Below, piece by piece: positions 1-11,189 of a stretch of 64,000 nt of DNA. Numbering within the stretch: position 1 is the first letter of the stretch; every line of letters starts with the position of its first letter. Location: NCBI GenBank assembly GCA_016271365.2, contig CM028132.1:1187907001-1187971000 (forward strand). The letters run 5' to 3'. The notes below the pieces were generated by a model. It had not been told where the DNA came from. It searched no databases and saw only the letters and a program-made list of their open reading frames with translations. The translations under genes and the position numbers were made by a program. The stretch is from Neoceratodus forsteri (lineage: Eukaryota > Chordata > Ceratodontiformes > Ceratodontidae).

Positions 1-140
1 AGCACAGGTTAACAGATTGTGATTCCTGGGAAGACACAGGGGAAGATGGACTGCTAAGGACAGTAGGAGTGGATACCAGGGTTGTCTGGCCCAATCTGGA
101 GCAATCAGAATCACTTTGCAGGATTGAGATCTGATTTTGA

Positions 141-850
141 CTAACACTTTGAACAAGAGAGGGAAGGGGGGAAAGCATAGAGAAACTTCCCTTCCCAACT
201 GAGAAGGAAGGAATCCAGAGGGACTGAGCCCAACACTGGGGGCCTGCAGCAAAAAGGGGAAGTTGGTGATTGTCTGGGGCTGCAAAAAGATCTATCTGCG
301 GGGTGCCCCATCTGGCAAATATTACCTCCAGGACCAGGGGATCCAGTGACCATTCGAGATGGCCCTGGGAAATCCTGCTGAGGGCATCTGCCAGGACATT
401 GTCCTTGCCTGGGAGGTGTTCAGGGAGTAAGCCAGAGACCACAACTTCATTGCTTCGGTGCACAAGGCCGTAGACAGAGTGCCTCCTTGCTTGTTGATGT
501 ACCACATTGTAGTGGTGTTGTCTGTTCTGACCTGTACAACTTTGTTCTGAACAGATTTGGAAAAAGCTTGAAGTGCTAGAAAAACTGCTCTGAGCTCCAA
601 CAGGTTGATGTGGAGCAGAGATTCCTGAGGGGACCACAGTCCCTGGCAGTGAGGTCGCCATGTGAGCTCCCCACCCCAAGAGGGATGCATCTGTAGTAAG
701 GATTAAAGAGTGAGACTGAGTGACAAAGGGAACCCCTTGTCTCAGATTGCTCTGATCCTGCCACCACTGTAGGGCTTGGATCAGAGTTCGAGTCACTGGG
801 ATCAACTTGGTGAGAGGGTCCTTCCTTTGAGACCAAAAGGCTCTCAAATG
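141..850 (-). pseudogene. DIRS RNase H and following linker (broken frames)
   Basis: RNase H removes the RNA strand of the RNA-DNA hybrid. The minus ORF at 322-690 contains HINLLELRAVFLALQAF and VRTDNTTTMWYINKQGG, the conserved core with its Asp and the LELRA helix. The start of the domain lies in a different frame at 576-836. Further left (about 141-353) a segment reading WEGKFLYAFPPSL matches the linker found after RNase H in elements A (18210-18265), C and D. At least two frameshifts separate these pieces. The tyrosine recombinase should begin left of base 1. Confidence 0.75.
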
Positions 851-906
851 GAACTGAATGTCCCTCATCTGAAATCTTGCTCCCTGCACTACTGCTGTAG
901 AAGCAG

Positions 907-1808
907 TCATGTGCCCCAGGAGCTGTAGAAAATGCCTTGCTGGTCGAGACACCTGCAGGGTGAATGAAGAGGCCAGAGAGACCAGGGTCCTTGCCCTGTC
1001 CAGGGAAGGAAGGCTCTGGCCTTCTCTGTGTCTAGCTCTCTGCTTATGAAGGTGAGGAGCTGGACAGGCTCTAGAACTGACTTTGGAAGATTCAGAAGGA
1101 AACCTAGAGAGGTAAGCAGTTGCTGAGTTATCTGAAGATGTAACTGACTTGGTCTGGAGACTGGCCTACTATGAGCCAGTCGTCCAGGTAAGGGAAGATG
1201 GCAATTTTTTGCCTTCTTAGGTAGGCAACTGCTACTGCCAGGCATTTTGTGAATACCCCTGGAGCAGAGGTGAGGCCAAAGGGCATTGCTCTGAACTGGT
1301 AATGGCCTGAGGGCAGCTCGAACCTGAGGTACTTTCGATGGGAGCTTCTGATGAGAATATGGAAGTAGGCATCCATGAGATCCAGGGACGCTAGCCAGTC
1401 CCCTGGCCTTAGAGAGGGTAGAATAATTCCCAGAGTCACCATTTTGAATTCTGGTTTTAAAAGGTGCTTGTTTAAGTATCTGAGATCCAGGATGGGCCGC
1501 CATTCTCCTGTCTTTTTTGGGGTAAGGAAGTACCTGGAGTACAATCCTTTGCCCTGGTGTAGGGGTGGAACCCTTTCCACGGCTCTGAGAGCCAGGAGGG
1601 TAGAGACTTCTGCCTCTAGGGCAAGTGCCTCAGATGGATTTGCAGGTGGAAAGGATCTGGTTCTCATCTTTGGAAATTTGTTGAAGCTGAGAACCAATCC
1701 CTGGCTTACTACTTCCAGGACCCACTTGTCTGATGTCAGAGACTTCCAGTCCTGGACAAAGTAAGCCAGCCTGCCCCCTACAGGTAGCTGAGAATCGGCC
1801 CTGGCCAC
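907..1808 (-). pseudogene. DIRS reverse transcriptase (YLDD box intact, one frameshift)
   Basis: The minus ORF 1128-1808 encodes the N-terminal signature GGRLAYFVQDWKSLTSDKW, then LTPKKTGEWRPILDLRYLN, LDLMDAYFHI (catalytic Asp of motif A), FRAMPFGLTSAPGVFTK (motif B) and FPYLDDWLIVG (YLDD at 1179-1190). The thumb continues in another frame at 907-1150 (LLTSLGFLLNLPKSVLEP, ELDTEKARAFLP), so there is one frameshift just after the catalytic box. The enzyme makes cDNA from the retrotransposon RNA. All visible catalytic residues are conserved. Assignment to the DIRS group rests on FRAMPFGL..AP..F and the YLDDWL context, shared with elements A and D here. Confidence 0.85.
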
Positions 1809-2455
1809 CCATCAGGGTGCCTGCTTGGCAGGGGCTTTAGGCTGAGGGGTGGAAGCAGGCCTGCTTGTAACCCATCTGCCTCTCCTCTAAAGAACCCCCT
1901 CTGGGTGTAAGCTGAAGAGGAGGCCTGGGCTTGGTAAAAAGGCCTATGTAAAGGCCTGCCCCTGCCCCTGGAAGGCTGCCTTTGAGAAGTGGCCTGCCTT
2001 TCCTTGGCCTGTGCACTCCTATAGGTGGTCCTATACTCATCCATTTTCTTCATGTAATTTTCTGTCTGCTCCCCAAACAGAGAATTACCCACAACAGGAA
2101 AATCCATGGCCTTAGTATGTGTATCCTGTGACAGGCTAGTACATCTGAGCCAAGCGATTCTGCGAAGTGCCACAGATGTAGCCATGACTCTTGATGACAC
2201 ATCATTAGAGTCCACTGCAGCATGGAATTGCACCTTAGATGCCTCAATACCATCAGCAGCCACCTGCTCCAGCTCCTTGGCAACCTGGCCAGGGACCTGT
2301 TTTGCTAGAGCCATAACAGTATCCCATCTGGATTTCTGGTATCTAGCAACATAAGCCATATAATTTGCCTGTCTGAGTCCCAAGGATGCTGCCATGTACT
2401 GTTTCTTTGCCATGGCATCAATCCTCCTGGAGTCCTTGTCAGGGGTGGAAGCCAA
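1778..2455 (-). CDS. DIRS gag, central to C-terminal ORF (225 aa open)
   Basis: An uninterrupted minus ORF of 225 codons. It contains the segment ANYMAYVARYQKSRWDTV, a helical region with acidic residues, then TSVALRRIAWLR, a motif that recurs as TAVCIRWKAWFR in element F (about 44655). A basic Gly/Arg-rich stretch near residues 150-170 (RQPSRGRGRP) suggests nucleic-acid binding. The ORF overlaps the RT ORF by 31 bases in a different frame, as is common in DIRS elements. The Met at its 5' end is internal to the original gag, since the N-terminal module lies upstream in other frames. It is a fragment of a larger protein, not an independent gene. Confidence 0.75.
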   Translation of the reverse strand: MASTPDKDSRRIDAMAKKQYMAASLGLRQANYMAYVARYQKSRWDTVMALAKQVPGQVAKELEQVAADGIEASKVQFHAAVDSNDVSSRVMATSVALRRIAWLRCTSLSQDTHTKAMDFPVVGNSLFGEQTENYMKKMDEYRTTYRSAQAKERQATSQRQPSRGRGRPLHRPFYQAQASSSAYTQRGFFRGEADGLQAGLLPPLSLKPLPSRHPDGWPGPILSYL

Positions 2456-2459
2456 GGAA

Positions 2460-3406
2460 TATTTGCCTTGTCACAGGCTGCAGCCTGCACTACTCCAACA
2501 TGGCTGCATTGTTGTGTAAGGAACTCCGTATCAGAGCCTGACAATGTGTACCTCTTGTCCATTCTCTTATCAACAGGAGGTATTAGTGTGAGGAGTTTTT
2601 AGAATTTTTACTGTTTCCCAAAAGATTTATGCAAAGGAATAGAGAGTCTCCTAGACTCTGGGATATCCATCATTTCTACATAGTCAGGCTCCTCTTGATC
2701 ATCCACAGCTTCCTCCATAGGGAGCTGGAGGGTTTCAGCCACTTTTTTATAAAACATAAAATGAGAGGGGGACTCAGAAAGCCTAGGAGGAGACACTCCT
2801 GAAGGTCTGTCTGGGGAGATGTCCGTTCAATGGGCACATCCAGACTTTCAAATCCACATTCACTCTCCTCATACTCCTCTTCCCCTCCTCTGGTTCATAA
2901 AATTCCTCTAAATCATACTCTTGAACGGTGGAACCGGCTGAACCGTGACGCTTACCTGATGGTGCCGGTTCGGTCGGAACTGGGAAAGTGACTGGACAAT
3001 TTTAATCGCTTTGGCTATTTCTTCAGCGGTTGGAGAGGAAAGTTTGGCTCCACCAGCTGATTTCCTAGTCCTTTTGCTGGAACCGACTCCTCCGAGTCGG
3101 CTCTCCTTGTGCCCGAGGAAGTCTCGCCCTGGTCAGAGGGCACTCCCTCCGGTTCGGTTGGAACCGAACCGGGCTGGCCATCCGGGTCAGCGGACTTCTT
3201 GGCCTCCCTTTCCCTGAGCCTACCAACTCTCTTTTCCAGGGTAGGTGCAGGAAAATTTTTACAAATCTGGCAGTCTGCATTGAGGTGGTCAAACCTAAAG
3301 ACAATAAACACAGGTGGTGTGGGGGTCAGCCTTGGCAAAGACTTCCCCACAGACACTGCAGTGTTGAAACCCAGTGGGCGGTTTTTCTTTTGGGTTTCTC
3401 AGACAT
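2460..3406 (-). pseudogene. DIRS gag, N-terminal part (frameshifted)
   Basis: A likely start ATG lies at 3406 on the minus strand. Its frame soon breaks and the conserved module continues in another frame: a Cys/His cluster of the form C-x2-C...AKAD-x-H-x2-C-x2-CLG-x-DH (about 3250-3375). A charged Lys/Arg/Glu and Pro-rich stretch follows, containing PTEPEGVPSDQGE. A further segment reading GVVQAAACDKAN (about 2450-2510) resembles the same place in element C (33190-33240). The family role is nucleoprotein/capsid packaging of retrotransposon RNA. The Cys/His cluster may bind metal or RNA, which is inference. At least two frameshifts make it non-functional. Confidence 0.7.
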
Positions 3407-3937
3407 GGTGCCAGTCCTAACCAACTTTGCCCATTTATGGCAATCCGAAGCAAGACCCTCTTATCGTTCCCAACCGTCACTGGTCGTGGAAAACGCAATA
3501 AAACTGGGTTTTTTAGAATCGATAAGAACCGGTAACCGCGACTCTAAAAGACAGATTAATGTATTTAAAAACAACCTGTTCGGTTCAAACAGAACTGATA
3601 ACCGTTTACAAGTTCCATACAGAAGAAATAAATGTAAAACCTATCTAGTACTTACAATACCACAGACAGAGCTTGAACCGACCGGCTGCGGTTTAAATTC
3701 AGTCAAAAACCCGAGAAAATAATACTTTAACCGACAAAATGAACCAAGCAGAAGGAGAAAATCTCCGGAGCGACTGTTCAGTGAGGCGGAGTAAAGAATC
3801 TGACAGTTTGAGTTTGAAGAACAACAGACAGAGTTTTCAACCGAGCTCGAGCTCAGTGTTCCATGCCTGGCATGGAAAGTTAACTTTCACCTCCGGAGCA
3901 GTTGGAAGGTTGGGACTCACTGCATATGTCATAATAT

Positions 3938-4010
3938 AGCAAGACTTCATGTTGTTTGAAGGGCTAACTGCATACAGTCAGAATACAGCAAGACTTCATG
4001 TTGTTTGAAG
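3938..4010. repeat. Direct repeat of 23-24 bp, period 49
   Basis: The string agcaagacttcatgttgttt, followed by gaa, occurs at 3938-3960 and again from 3987. The 49-bp units also share flanking similarity (gcatatgtcataata / gcatacagtcagaata). This looks like a two-unit tandem duplication near the outer edge of DIRS element 1. Confidence 0.8.
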
Positions 4011-5954
4011 CACCACCCCACTCTTGGCTGGGACAAACTGAGTTTCCCACTTGGTTAGCATGACATATTACTGGGCCACAGGGAAGCATAATTTTTTTTT
4101 GTGTTAAGTTATATTTGTTCATTCAGCTAGTGAATAACCTTTAATAATACTATATATACACACTCGCATACAAGTTTAAACACAGGCGCCCAAGAAGGAG
4201 GACTTGACTTATCTGTGTGGTCAACCTATCTGTGGGATTTACAACGTTAAACCAGTTTTTGCAACTGTGTAACCAGATTCTGTCTGTGACAGGGAGCTCC
4301 TGCCACTCTGAAGGACTGACTTTTCTTAAATCTTTTGCAACAGTTCTTCTATTACTTAGCCTAATCTATCCCTTACAATTTCTAGTACATAAGGTTGGCC
4401 ACCTATGCGCGCCCCCTCCCCTATCTTGACTATGCTATGGGGTGTTCTCTTTAATTTTCCTTCGCAGGTCCTCGTACAGGGAGGTTATTGTGGTGACCGC
4501 CAAGTGTATGTAAAACAGGTTGTTTATTGTTGTTGGATTTAGTATGTAATAGCACTACGTCACAGAATACCTTGATGTATATACTTTATGTTTATGAAAC
4601 CTGTAACTGTTGAAAATACCATGGCACTAGTTGTTTCTGATAATGGTAAAAAGTACTACGTGACTATTATAGAAATTAAGTTAGTTATGCTGTTTAAAAT
4701 GCATGTAAATTGTTGTAAACTGAACAACTCTAAATGTCATGGTGATTTGAATATATCCCATGATGCTTTGCATTATGGAAGTAGGTAAGATGTTGTATTT
4801 CTTTGACACTTGATTTTTTGCCAATACCCTGTGGGGTAACCTTTCTTTCAGTGATTCTGCATTGAGGTTCTTTGTCTATAGCTTGATTTTTCTTCTTTTT
4901 GGGTCCCCACTACCCAAGCAAACAGGGCCCGCATAGGGGTGGAGGTTACATCTCACGTGGTAAGTTAGATCAGAGATCAGTGTCAGTAGGTGCTGGCTAA
5001 GTGCAGAGAAGGGACATATGTAGTCTGTTGCTACAAACTGATGTACTGAAGAAGGAATATGGCACTGCAGAAGCTTATTTCCTATATTTTTAATAAACAT
5101 CACAGAGACTGTGTGTTAAAATTGAAGTTCGGTGTCTGGTCCATCTGTTATCCCACAACCCCTCCACACTGTCAGTTCTGGCCACAAAAAATCAGATGCT
5201 GTGCCTGATGTAGGTCACAAAACACATTTTCCATGCAATTTGGGTAACAAAATAATGTCTTCAATTTTGCTAAAATTGACAAAATACAGTGGGGTCAACT
5301 TGTATGTTAGGTCAACTTTAGACAAGTATATATGGTAATTAAAGGGAAACTTTTTTGTCTGTCCCTACAATAGATGATCCTTATCTCCACATTTAACTGT
5401 GACGCGCTATTTTTGAGTCTCTTAGGGCCAATGATTTTCCATTTTCAAAAATGGCTAATTCCATCCAACAAAATCTCAAAATCCATTTTTCCCAAAACTT
5501 AAGGCAAATCTGTATGATCTACCCAAGAATTTGGCCCAAAACGGCACTGTCTGCAAAATAAGCTGGTGCATAGTGGGGTTGTTTGCATGATAAAGTTAGT
5601 AATAGCATGCATACATCCCCCCACACTGCTGAGACATTGGCTGTGCTTAACAACTTCCGTGACTTGAAAGCCTGAACAGGCATGATGACACACATCCACA
5701 GTATGTGTGTGATATCAATGCGCCAGACATCAAGTTCAAAGTTATCTGTTCGATAGTCATTACAAATTTTAAAAAGTTAAAACATATACATACAAAAATA
5801 TAACTCTCAGTACATTCCAATGACATTACAGTTTGTCTTGTTATACTTTCACAGAAAGTTTTTTTAAACAATCACAGCAATCATTGCACAAAGTATTTAT
5901 AAATAAGTAGACTGTAGAAAACCAACTACTTTCTGTAGTATAATTAGATTTTTG
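4011..5954. other. Unassigned AT-rich sequence
   Basis: About 1.9 kb in which I see no convincing coding segment, transposon terminus or RNA gene. It is AT-rich with short ORFs only (70 codons at most). No tandem structure was noticed. It may be old, unrecognisable repeat or plain intergenic DNA. Confidence 0.5.
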
Positions 5955-6907
5955 TTATTCATTATGTTTTTCACCCATTTTATCAGGGGGAAGGTCGAGG
6001 TTTGCCATGATGTCACCAAGCCATTTTAGATGTGGCCCCTTATGTAATGGGCATAAAAGCAGTACATGCTTTAAGTCATCTTCAGAGAACTTTTCACATT
6101 TACAAAATGGGGTCAGAATAGTTTCCCTTTTTTGCTTAAGAAGTACATAATTAGCATTATATATTTCAAGCCTAAATTTAGTCATTGTTCTCCTCTCTTT
6201 AGGATTGGTTAATTTAACTAAGTAGGACTCCAAGCCATATGTTGTTTTAATCTGTTTGTACCATCCGTATAGCTTAAACTGTTTAAATTTTACCTGTACT
6301 TTAGTTTTCTCCTGGTCCCTTAACCTATTCTTCATCTTTTCAACTATCATTTGCCATGGATATATAAACATACTCCAGAAGACATCTCCAAGTCCATCTG
6401 GAAAAAGGAAGCACCTAAGAATTTCCAGGGTTGGGAAAACCTTCCCCATCAAAGTATATGTAATTTCATCCTCCAAGCTTTGCCTGGGTAACCCATTTTC
6501 TTCTAGAAAAAATAACTTTAGTGAAAATAAAATCAGTCTTTCCTCACTAATGTTGAGATCGAATATTGACCCAATTCTGAATTCACTATACCTGCTGGTA
6601 CTGATTGTGGCATCATTTGAATGTACATTTCGATTTTGTTGCACAGCACTTCCAAATTATTTAGGTCTGCTGTGCCCCAAATTTCTGCAGCATTGAGTAT
6701 GCTCGAATTTAATTTAGCTTCCAGAACCCTCAACACTCCTTTGACTGATGCTCGGCCCATCTTAGCATTAAATACATTAAATACTTTCCTTACTTTCTCT
6801 GTAATCTGTTCTGTATGTTTTTGCCATTTTAGGGTCTGACTAAATCTGACACCTAGATAGTCACAATATTTAACTTTTTCTACTTTTTCTGTACGGTATT
6901 TATCCAT
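5955..6907 (-). pseudogene. LINE ORF2, 3' third (RT thumb and C-terminal Cys/His region)
   Basis: Two overlapping minus ORFs form one protein with a frameshift near 6540-6640. The first part contains YCDYLGVRFSQTLKWQKH and AAEIWG, typical of the region after the palm in non-LTR retrotransposon RTs. The second part (229 codons) ends with C-x-C-x8-H-x5-CP-x2-H (about 6030-6110), a zinc-knuckle-like C-terminus found in several LINE clades. The catalytic palm is missing, as in a 5'-truncated insertion. It is unlike the CR1 and L2-like copies elsewhere here. The clade is not determined; an I, R1 or Tad-like group is possible. Confidence 0.6.
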
Positions 6908-7310
6908 AATGATTTAAAATGTTTTTTTAGTGTTCCCAAATATCAGTATCATGTCAGACACCAGAGCCGAGCATGTGCCAGAGAGCCCTCTGTCGGGCAG
7001 GCACTAGTAGCAAGGCTAGAACAAAAAAAAAAAAAGCTGCAACAAGCTGGCAAACGGTCAGCTCTCAAGGCAGTCATAGAATGGTACGAGGGGGAGTTCT
7101 TGGAGCAGTCAACCGCTCAGACCAAACAAACAAACAGTCATGCAAGTACACAAAAGCAAAAGAAACTTCCACAGAGTACTCAAAGTACTATCGCCCATTG
7201 AGAGAAGCAGCTATCCCCCACTGAGAGAAGCAGAGGTGGAAACGAGCTGCAGGAGGAAAAGGACCTGCAGGCTCAGAGCTCAGTTAAGAACGACACCAGC
7301 CTGCACCCTG
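6908..7310. other. Unassigned, with A-rich tract and short duplicated segment
   Basis: The stretch contains A runs near 7020-7034 and a short imperfect duplication (cattgagagaagcagct / cactgagagaagcagag) around 7196-7230. No coding signal is seen. It lies between a LINE fragment and a CR1 tail and may be a remnant of either. Confidence 0.4.
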
Positions 7311-7543
7311 AAACGTAGAATTTGACGGCAGTTAAGGACCGCATAGCCCACCTAGTCTGCTTATTTTTTCCCTGCCTATACAGTCACCACAGACCCTACT
7401 CGATCTCTGGCTCACACCCCCACCCCCACTTCCTGACAAAGATTCCCCCATGTCTACCCCATGCATGCTTGAAGTCCACCACTGTTTTCGCCCCACCCTC
7501 TCTATTTGAAGACTGTTCCTTGCATCCACCACTCTTTCAATGA
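7311..7543 (-). mobile_element. CR1-type LINE, 3' end only (minus)
   Basis: The plus strand reads the reverse complement of a CR1 tail: gacggcagttaaggaccgca, then cccacctagtctgc, followed by the reversed C-terminal coding part. It is about 230 bp, heavily 5'-truncated, and abuts the next CR1 copy. The same tail motif starts five other minus-strand copies in this window (7545, 13476, 14137, 26278, 61095). Confidence 0.75.
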
Positions 7544-8539
7544 AACATAAAAGCATAGAATCTGATGACAGATAAGGGCACTTGGCCCACCCAGTCTGCC
7601 CAATTTTCTGCTTTAAATTTTTGATGCAGATGCACTTGATCTACAGTGATACTTCCAGCTTTATTGCACGTTCCCTTGTTCTCTTACATCTTTTTTCTCT
7701 GAAAAATACTCCACTCCTGTATCTTATTCAACCCCATAAGATATTAACAGGTCTCTATCATTCTATCGTGCCCCCCAATCTTCCAAGGTGTACATATTTA
7801 GGTCACTGAGCCTCTCTTCATAGGATTCTGATGCAACCCCTCACCATTTTTGTAGGTCTCCTCTGAACAGCCTCCACCCTGCGTCCTTCCTGAGATGTGG
7901 TTTCCAGAACAGGACATAGTACTCCAGGTGGGGTCTCACCAGCAATCTGTGCAGTGGCATCACCACCTCCCTTCTTCTGCTGGTGGTACCCCCATATGAA
8001 CACCAGCATCCAATTGGCCCTACCTAATGCCCTGTCACACTGCCTTACTACCTTGAGGTCATCAGCTAGAATTACTCCCAGGTCCCTTTCTCATTTGGTG
8101 ACTGTCAGTACCTCTTCTCCCATTCTTTACTCTGCCCCAGGTTTCTGTGCTCTAGTGCATGATTTTGCACTTTTCCACACTGAAATCCAGCTGCCATGAC
8201 CTTGACCACTCCTTGGGTTCTCTCAGGTCTTTGCACATTCTTTCCACCTAATCTGGAGTGCCTACCCTACTGCAGATTTTGGTGTCATCTGCAGGGGTAT
8301 ACCTTCCCTTCCAGATCAGCTGCAATCTCAGTTGTAAAGACATTAAAGAGGAGTGGACCCAGTACTGAGCCCAGAGACACTCCTGTGGTCACCCTCCCCT
8401 TTCCTGGATTGAACTCCGTTTACCACCACCATCTATCATCTATCCATTAACCAATTTCTTATCCAGTTCACCACCTTAAGATCCACCCCTATGCTGCGCT
8501 GTTCCCTTATGTGTCTCCTATGTGATAAGGTCTTGAATG

Positions 8540-8731
8540 CAGCATTTTATTTAACTCTAAAAATTGATTAGCGTTTTGCTCATAAAAGTTCTAAAACATT
8601 GTGAAAAATGCATAGCACTTACCTCACTGTGTTTAACAAACATAACACTTCTAGAAAACCCAAATAAATGCTTTCTGTACAGTTAGTATTATCCCAAGAA
8701 AAAAAGTGCTAATCAATTATTTAAAACCCTG
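8540..8731. mobile_element. hAT-like MITE nested in CR1
   Basis: This 192 bp block begins CAGCATTTTA and ends TTTTAAAACCCTG-like (last bases aaaaccctg), so both ends start CAGxxTTTTA when read inward. Inner arms share aattgattagc / gctaatcaatt (about 8560 and 8709). It is flanked by identical GAATG (8535-8539 and 8732-8736). Removing it restores a continuous CR1 sequence comparable to 27420-27455. No coding capacity. CAG...CTG termini fit hAT elements; a 5-bp duplication is shorter than the usual 8 bp. Confidence 0.7.
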
Positions 8732-8801
8732 GAATGCCTTACTAAAATCTCATAGGCCATATCCACCCGCTCCACCCTGCTCTATTTCCCTGGTTACCCA
8801 G

Positions 8802-9253
8802 TCAAAGAAATCTATCAGATTTGTCTGATACAACTCCCCCCCAAGTAAATCCATGCTGCCTCGGGTCTTGTAACCTGCTGAATTCAAGATACTCCACAAT
8901 CCTTTCCTTTAGCAGTGACTCCATTAACTTCCCCACTGCTGATGTCAGACTGACCGGCCCATAGTTGCCAGCCTCCTCCCTGCTACCGCTTCTATGAAGC
9001 GGGACTACATCTGCCCTCCTCCAGTCCCCCCCAGAACTACCCATGCTTCTGGTGAGTTGTTTAATAGGACTGTCAGAGGTGCAGCAAATACCTCCCTGAG
9101 CTCCCTCAATATCCTTGGGTATACCCCATCTGGCCCCATAGCTTTGTCCACTTTAAGATTTACAAGTCCCTCCAGGACTCTCTCCTCTGTAGATGAACTT
9201 GTGTCTACCTCCCTCCCTCCCCAGAGTGCTCCTGCTGCTTTTATGTGACACAT
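8802..9253 (-). pseudogene. CR1 reverse transcriptase, N-terminal palm (broken)
   Basis: Minus frames read EERVLEGLVNLKVDKAMGPD then GVYPRILREL (9005-9253) and WRRADVVPLHRSGSREEAG, NYGPVSLTSAVGKLMESLLK (8802-9044). These are the conserved KA-x-GPDG and RPVSLTS blocks of CR1 RT. Two frames are needed, so at least one indel lies near 9020. The enzyme would prime reverse transcription at a nicked target. This copy is dead. Confidence 0.8.
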
Positions 9254-10048
9254 TCCCTTCCACTTCCTGTGTGAAGACTGAACAAAAGTTTTTTCCTGAT
9301 CTTCCTATGCACAGCCCCCCATCTCAACCTCACAATCCTCCCTAGTCTTCCTCTTTTCACTTATGTGGACCCCCCAAAAAAGTCTTGTCCCCTTTAGTTA
9401 CCCCTTGCGTTACTCTTTCCTCAGTATGCCCCTTAGTACTCCTCACTGCTTCCCTCTGCTACTCCTGATATACCTCCCTATCATCTCCCCTCTGCATCTT
9501 CTTATACTTCCCGAATGCTACCCTTTAGCCTTTACCTTTTCAGCCACTTCCTTTGAAAACCATAGCAGTCTCATTTTTTCCCATAATTTTTGCTCACTTC
9601 CTTTGCACAGAGGTTTTGCTGCCTTTTATGCCTTCCCTTAACTTAACCCCCCCCACCCCAGTCATCCCCACCCCCTGCTAAGTGGTCTCACCCATTTTTT
9701 CAGAACCTGCCCTCCTGAAATCCAAGACCCTTGTTCTCATGTGGTTTTCTACTGCTGCCGTCCTTCTGTTGAACCACACTGTACAGTAATCACTGGTCCT
9801 CAGGTAGTCTCCCACCTTGATGTCTTCAATACTGACCCTGCTAGTGAGCACCAGGTCCAGTACTGCCCTATTTTGAGGGGGCTCCCTGACTGGCTGCCTG
9901 AGAAATGCCCCTTGTAGGGGTCTAGGATGTCCCTGCTTCTAGCTAAAGCCACGGCTAGGAGGCTCCATCTGCATCTGGCAGACTGAAGTCCCCCACCAGC
10001 AGCATCTCCCCTTTTTCTGCCACGGTGCTAATAGTTTCCACCATTGCC

Positions 10049-10301
10049 TTATTTATGTTCTCCCCGTGTTAGAGATCTGTAGACCACAACAGTGTGAATA
10101 GGGGCTTTGGTTCCCATCTCCAGGGCAACCCACAGTACCTCCAACCCCTCCATTCCGTCCCTGGATTCCCCTGTGTCTGTTGCTTTGATACCCTCCCTTA
10201 CATATAGCACCAGGTCTCCTCCCTTCCTTTCCATCCTCTCTTTCCTGACTGGAGTATAGCCTGGTACAGGCATGTTTCATTTGTGGTTTACTGTGCACCA
10301 C
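10049..10301 (-). pseudogene. CR1 endonuclease fragment
   Basis: The minus frame reads PGYTPVRKERMERKGGDLVL, then YVREGIKATD...VVYRS. This matches the mid-part of the CR1 endonuclease domain (GY..xRxDRxGRxGGGVALYV and VxVVYR). The catalytic N-terminal part further right is not clear. It would nick the target DNA. It belongs to the same insertion as the RT pieces at 8802-9253. Confidence 0.75.
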
Positions 10302-10640
10302 GATTCAGTAATGGCCATAATATCCAAGTCTGCCTTTACCATGATGGCCTCTAGGTCTAGAATGTTATCTCCCAGACTTCTTGCGTTTGCCCACATGGTC
10401 TTCCACACTTTGTCCCCATTGTGCCTGCTACCCCTTCTTTTCCCCTCTCTTTATAATCCTTGTTCCTGTCATCCTTGTTTTTCTAATTCACTGCTTTTTT
10501 CTTTATTTTGCACCCTCTGGGATTTTCTTTCCCACAGGTCCTCCCTTTTCTCTGCTTCTTTCGGGAGGGAGGTGCAGTTTATGCCTCCCTTTCCCTTCTC
10601 TCTGTCTCCCCCCCACTAGCTAGTTTAAATGTTCAAAGTA

Positions 10641-11149
10641 ACATCCAAACCATCCACTGAAAACACCTGAAAACAAAAGGCAAAAACAGCTTTTAGATAA
10701 AAAAAAAAAAAAAAAAAAATGATCTACAGTCCCCCGAGCTTCAAAGCTAACAGACCCACATCAAAAAAGAAAACAGTATAAGCAGGAAGGAGCCATGCAG
10801 GCCACAGAACACTGTGGAAGAGAAGCAAACAGAATGTCTAGAGATTTAGCAAGTCCTCAGCCTGAGTAAGTACCCCAACACCACCACCAAAAAGACAAAC
10901 ATTTCGCTAACCTGAGGCACCAGGCTATAGAATAATTTTAGGACACCTACCATTAAACACCCTTCAAAGCCAGAAGTCCTCATTCAGGCCCTGCAGACAC
11001 TGAATGAGCGTTAGGTATCGGGTTAGTCAGTTTGAAAGCTGCACCTTATCAGGCACAATTTCTAAATCTAAGGGTACTTCCCGTCACCAGGTTGCCCCAA
11101 CCTGCCTCCGAGTTGCCCAATTCCAACAGAAAAAGAAAACAACAAATAG

Positions 11150-11189
<40 letters not shown>

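Larger units (their letters stand above)
1..3900 (-). mobile_element. DIRS-type retrotransposon 1, minus strand, continues past left edge
   Basis: Read on the minus strand from about 3900 leftward, this holds gag, reverse transcriptase, RNase H and the start of the post-RNase H linker, the order of DIRS/YR retrotransposons. The tyrosine recombinase expected next lies beyond base 1. The gag N-terminus is frameshifted. The central gag ORF and the RT ORF are each open for more than 220 codons, so the copy is only moderately old. The sequence at about 3480-3900, upstream of gag, is probably leader and left terminal repeat, but the matching right repeat is outside the window, so this edge is a guess. 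Identification rests on protein motifs recognised by eye. Confidence 0.85.
7544..10640 (-). mobile_element. CR1-type LINE, long decayed copy (minus)
   Basis: The 3' tail is at 7544-7620 (aagcatagaatctgatgaca, then cccacccagtctgccca). Coding segments follow in reverse order: RT C-terminus, RT palm (8802-9253) and apurinic-like endonuclease (10049-10301). This is the order expected for CR1 ORF2 read leftward. Frames are broken throughout. The 5' edge near 10640 is approximate and no ORF1 could be recognised. A 192 bp MITE interrupts the RT at 8540-8731. Confidence 0.8.
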
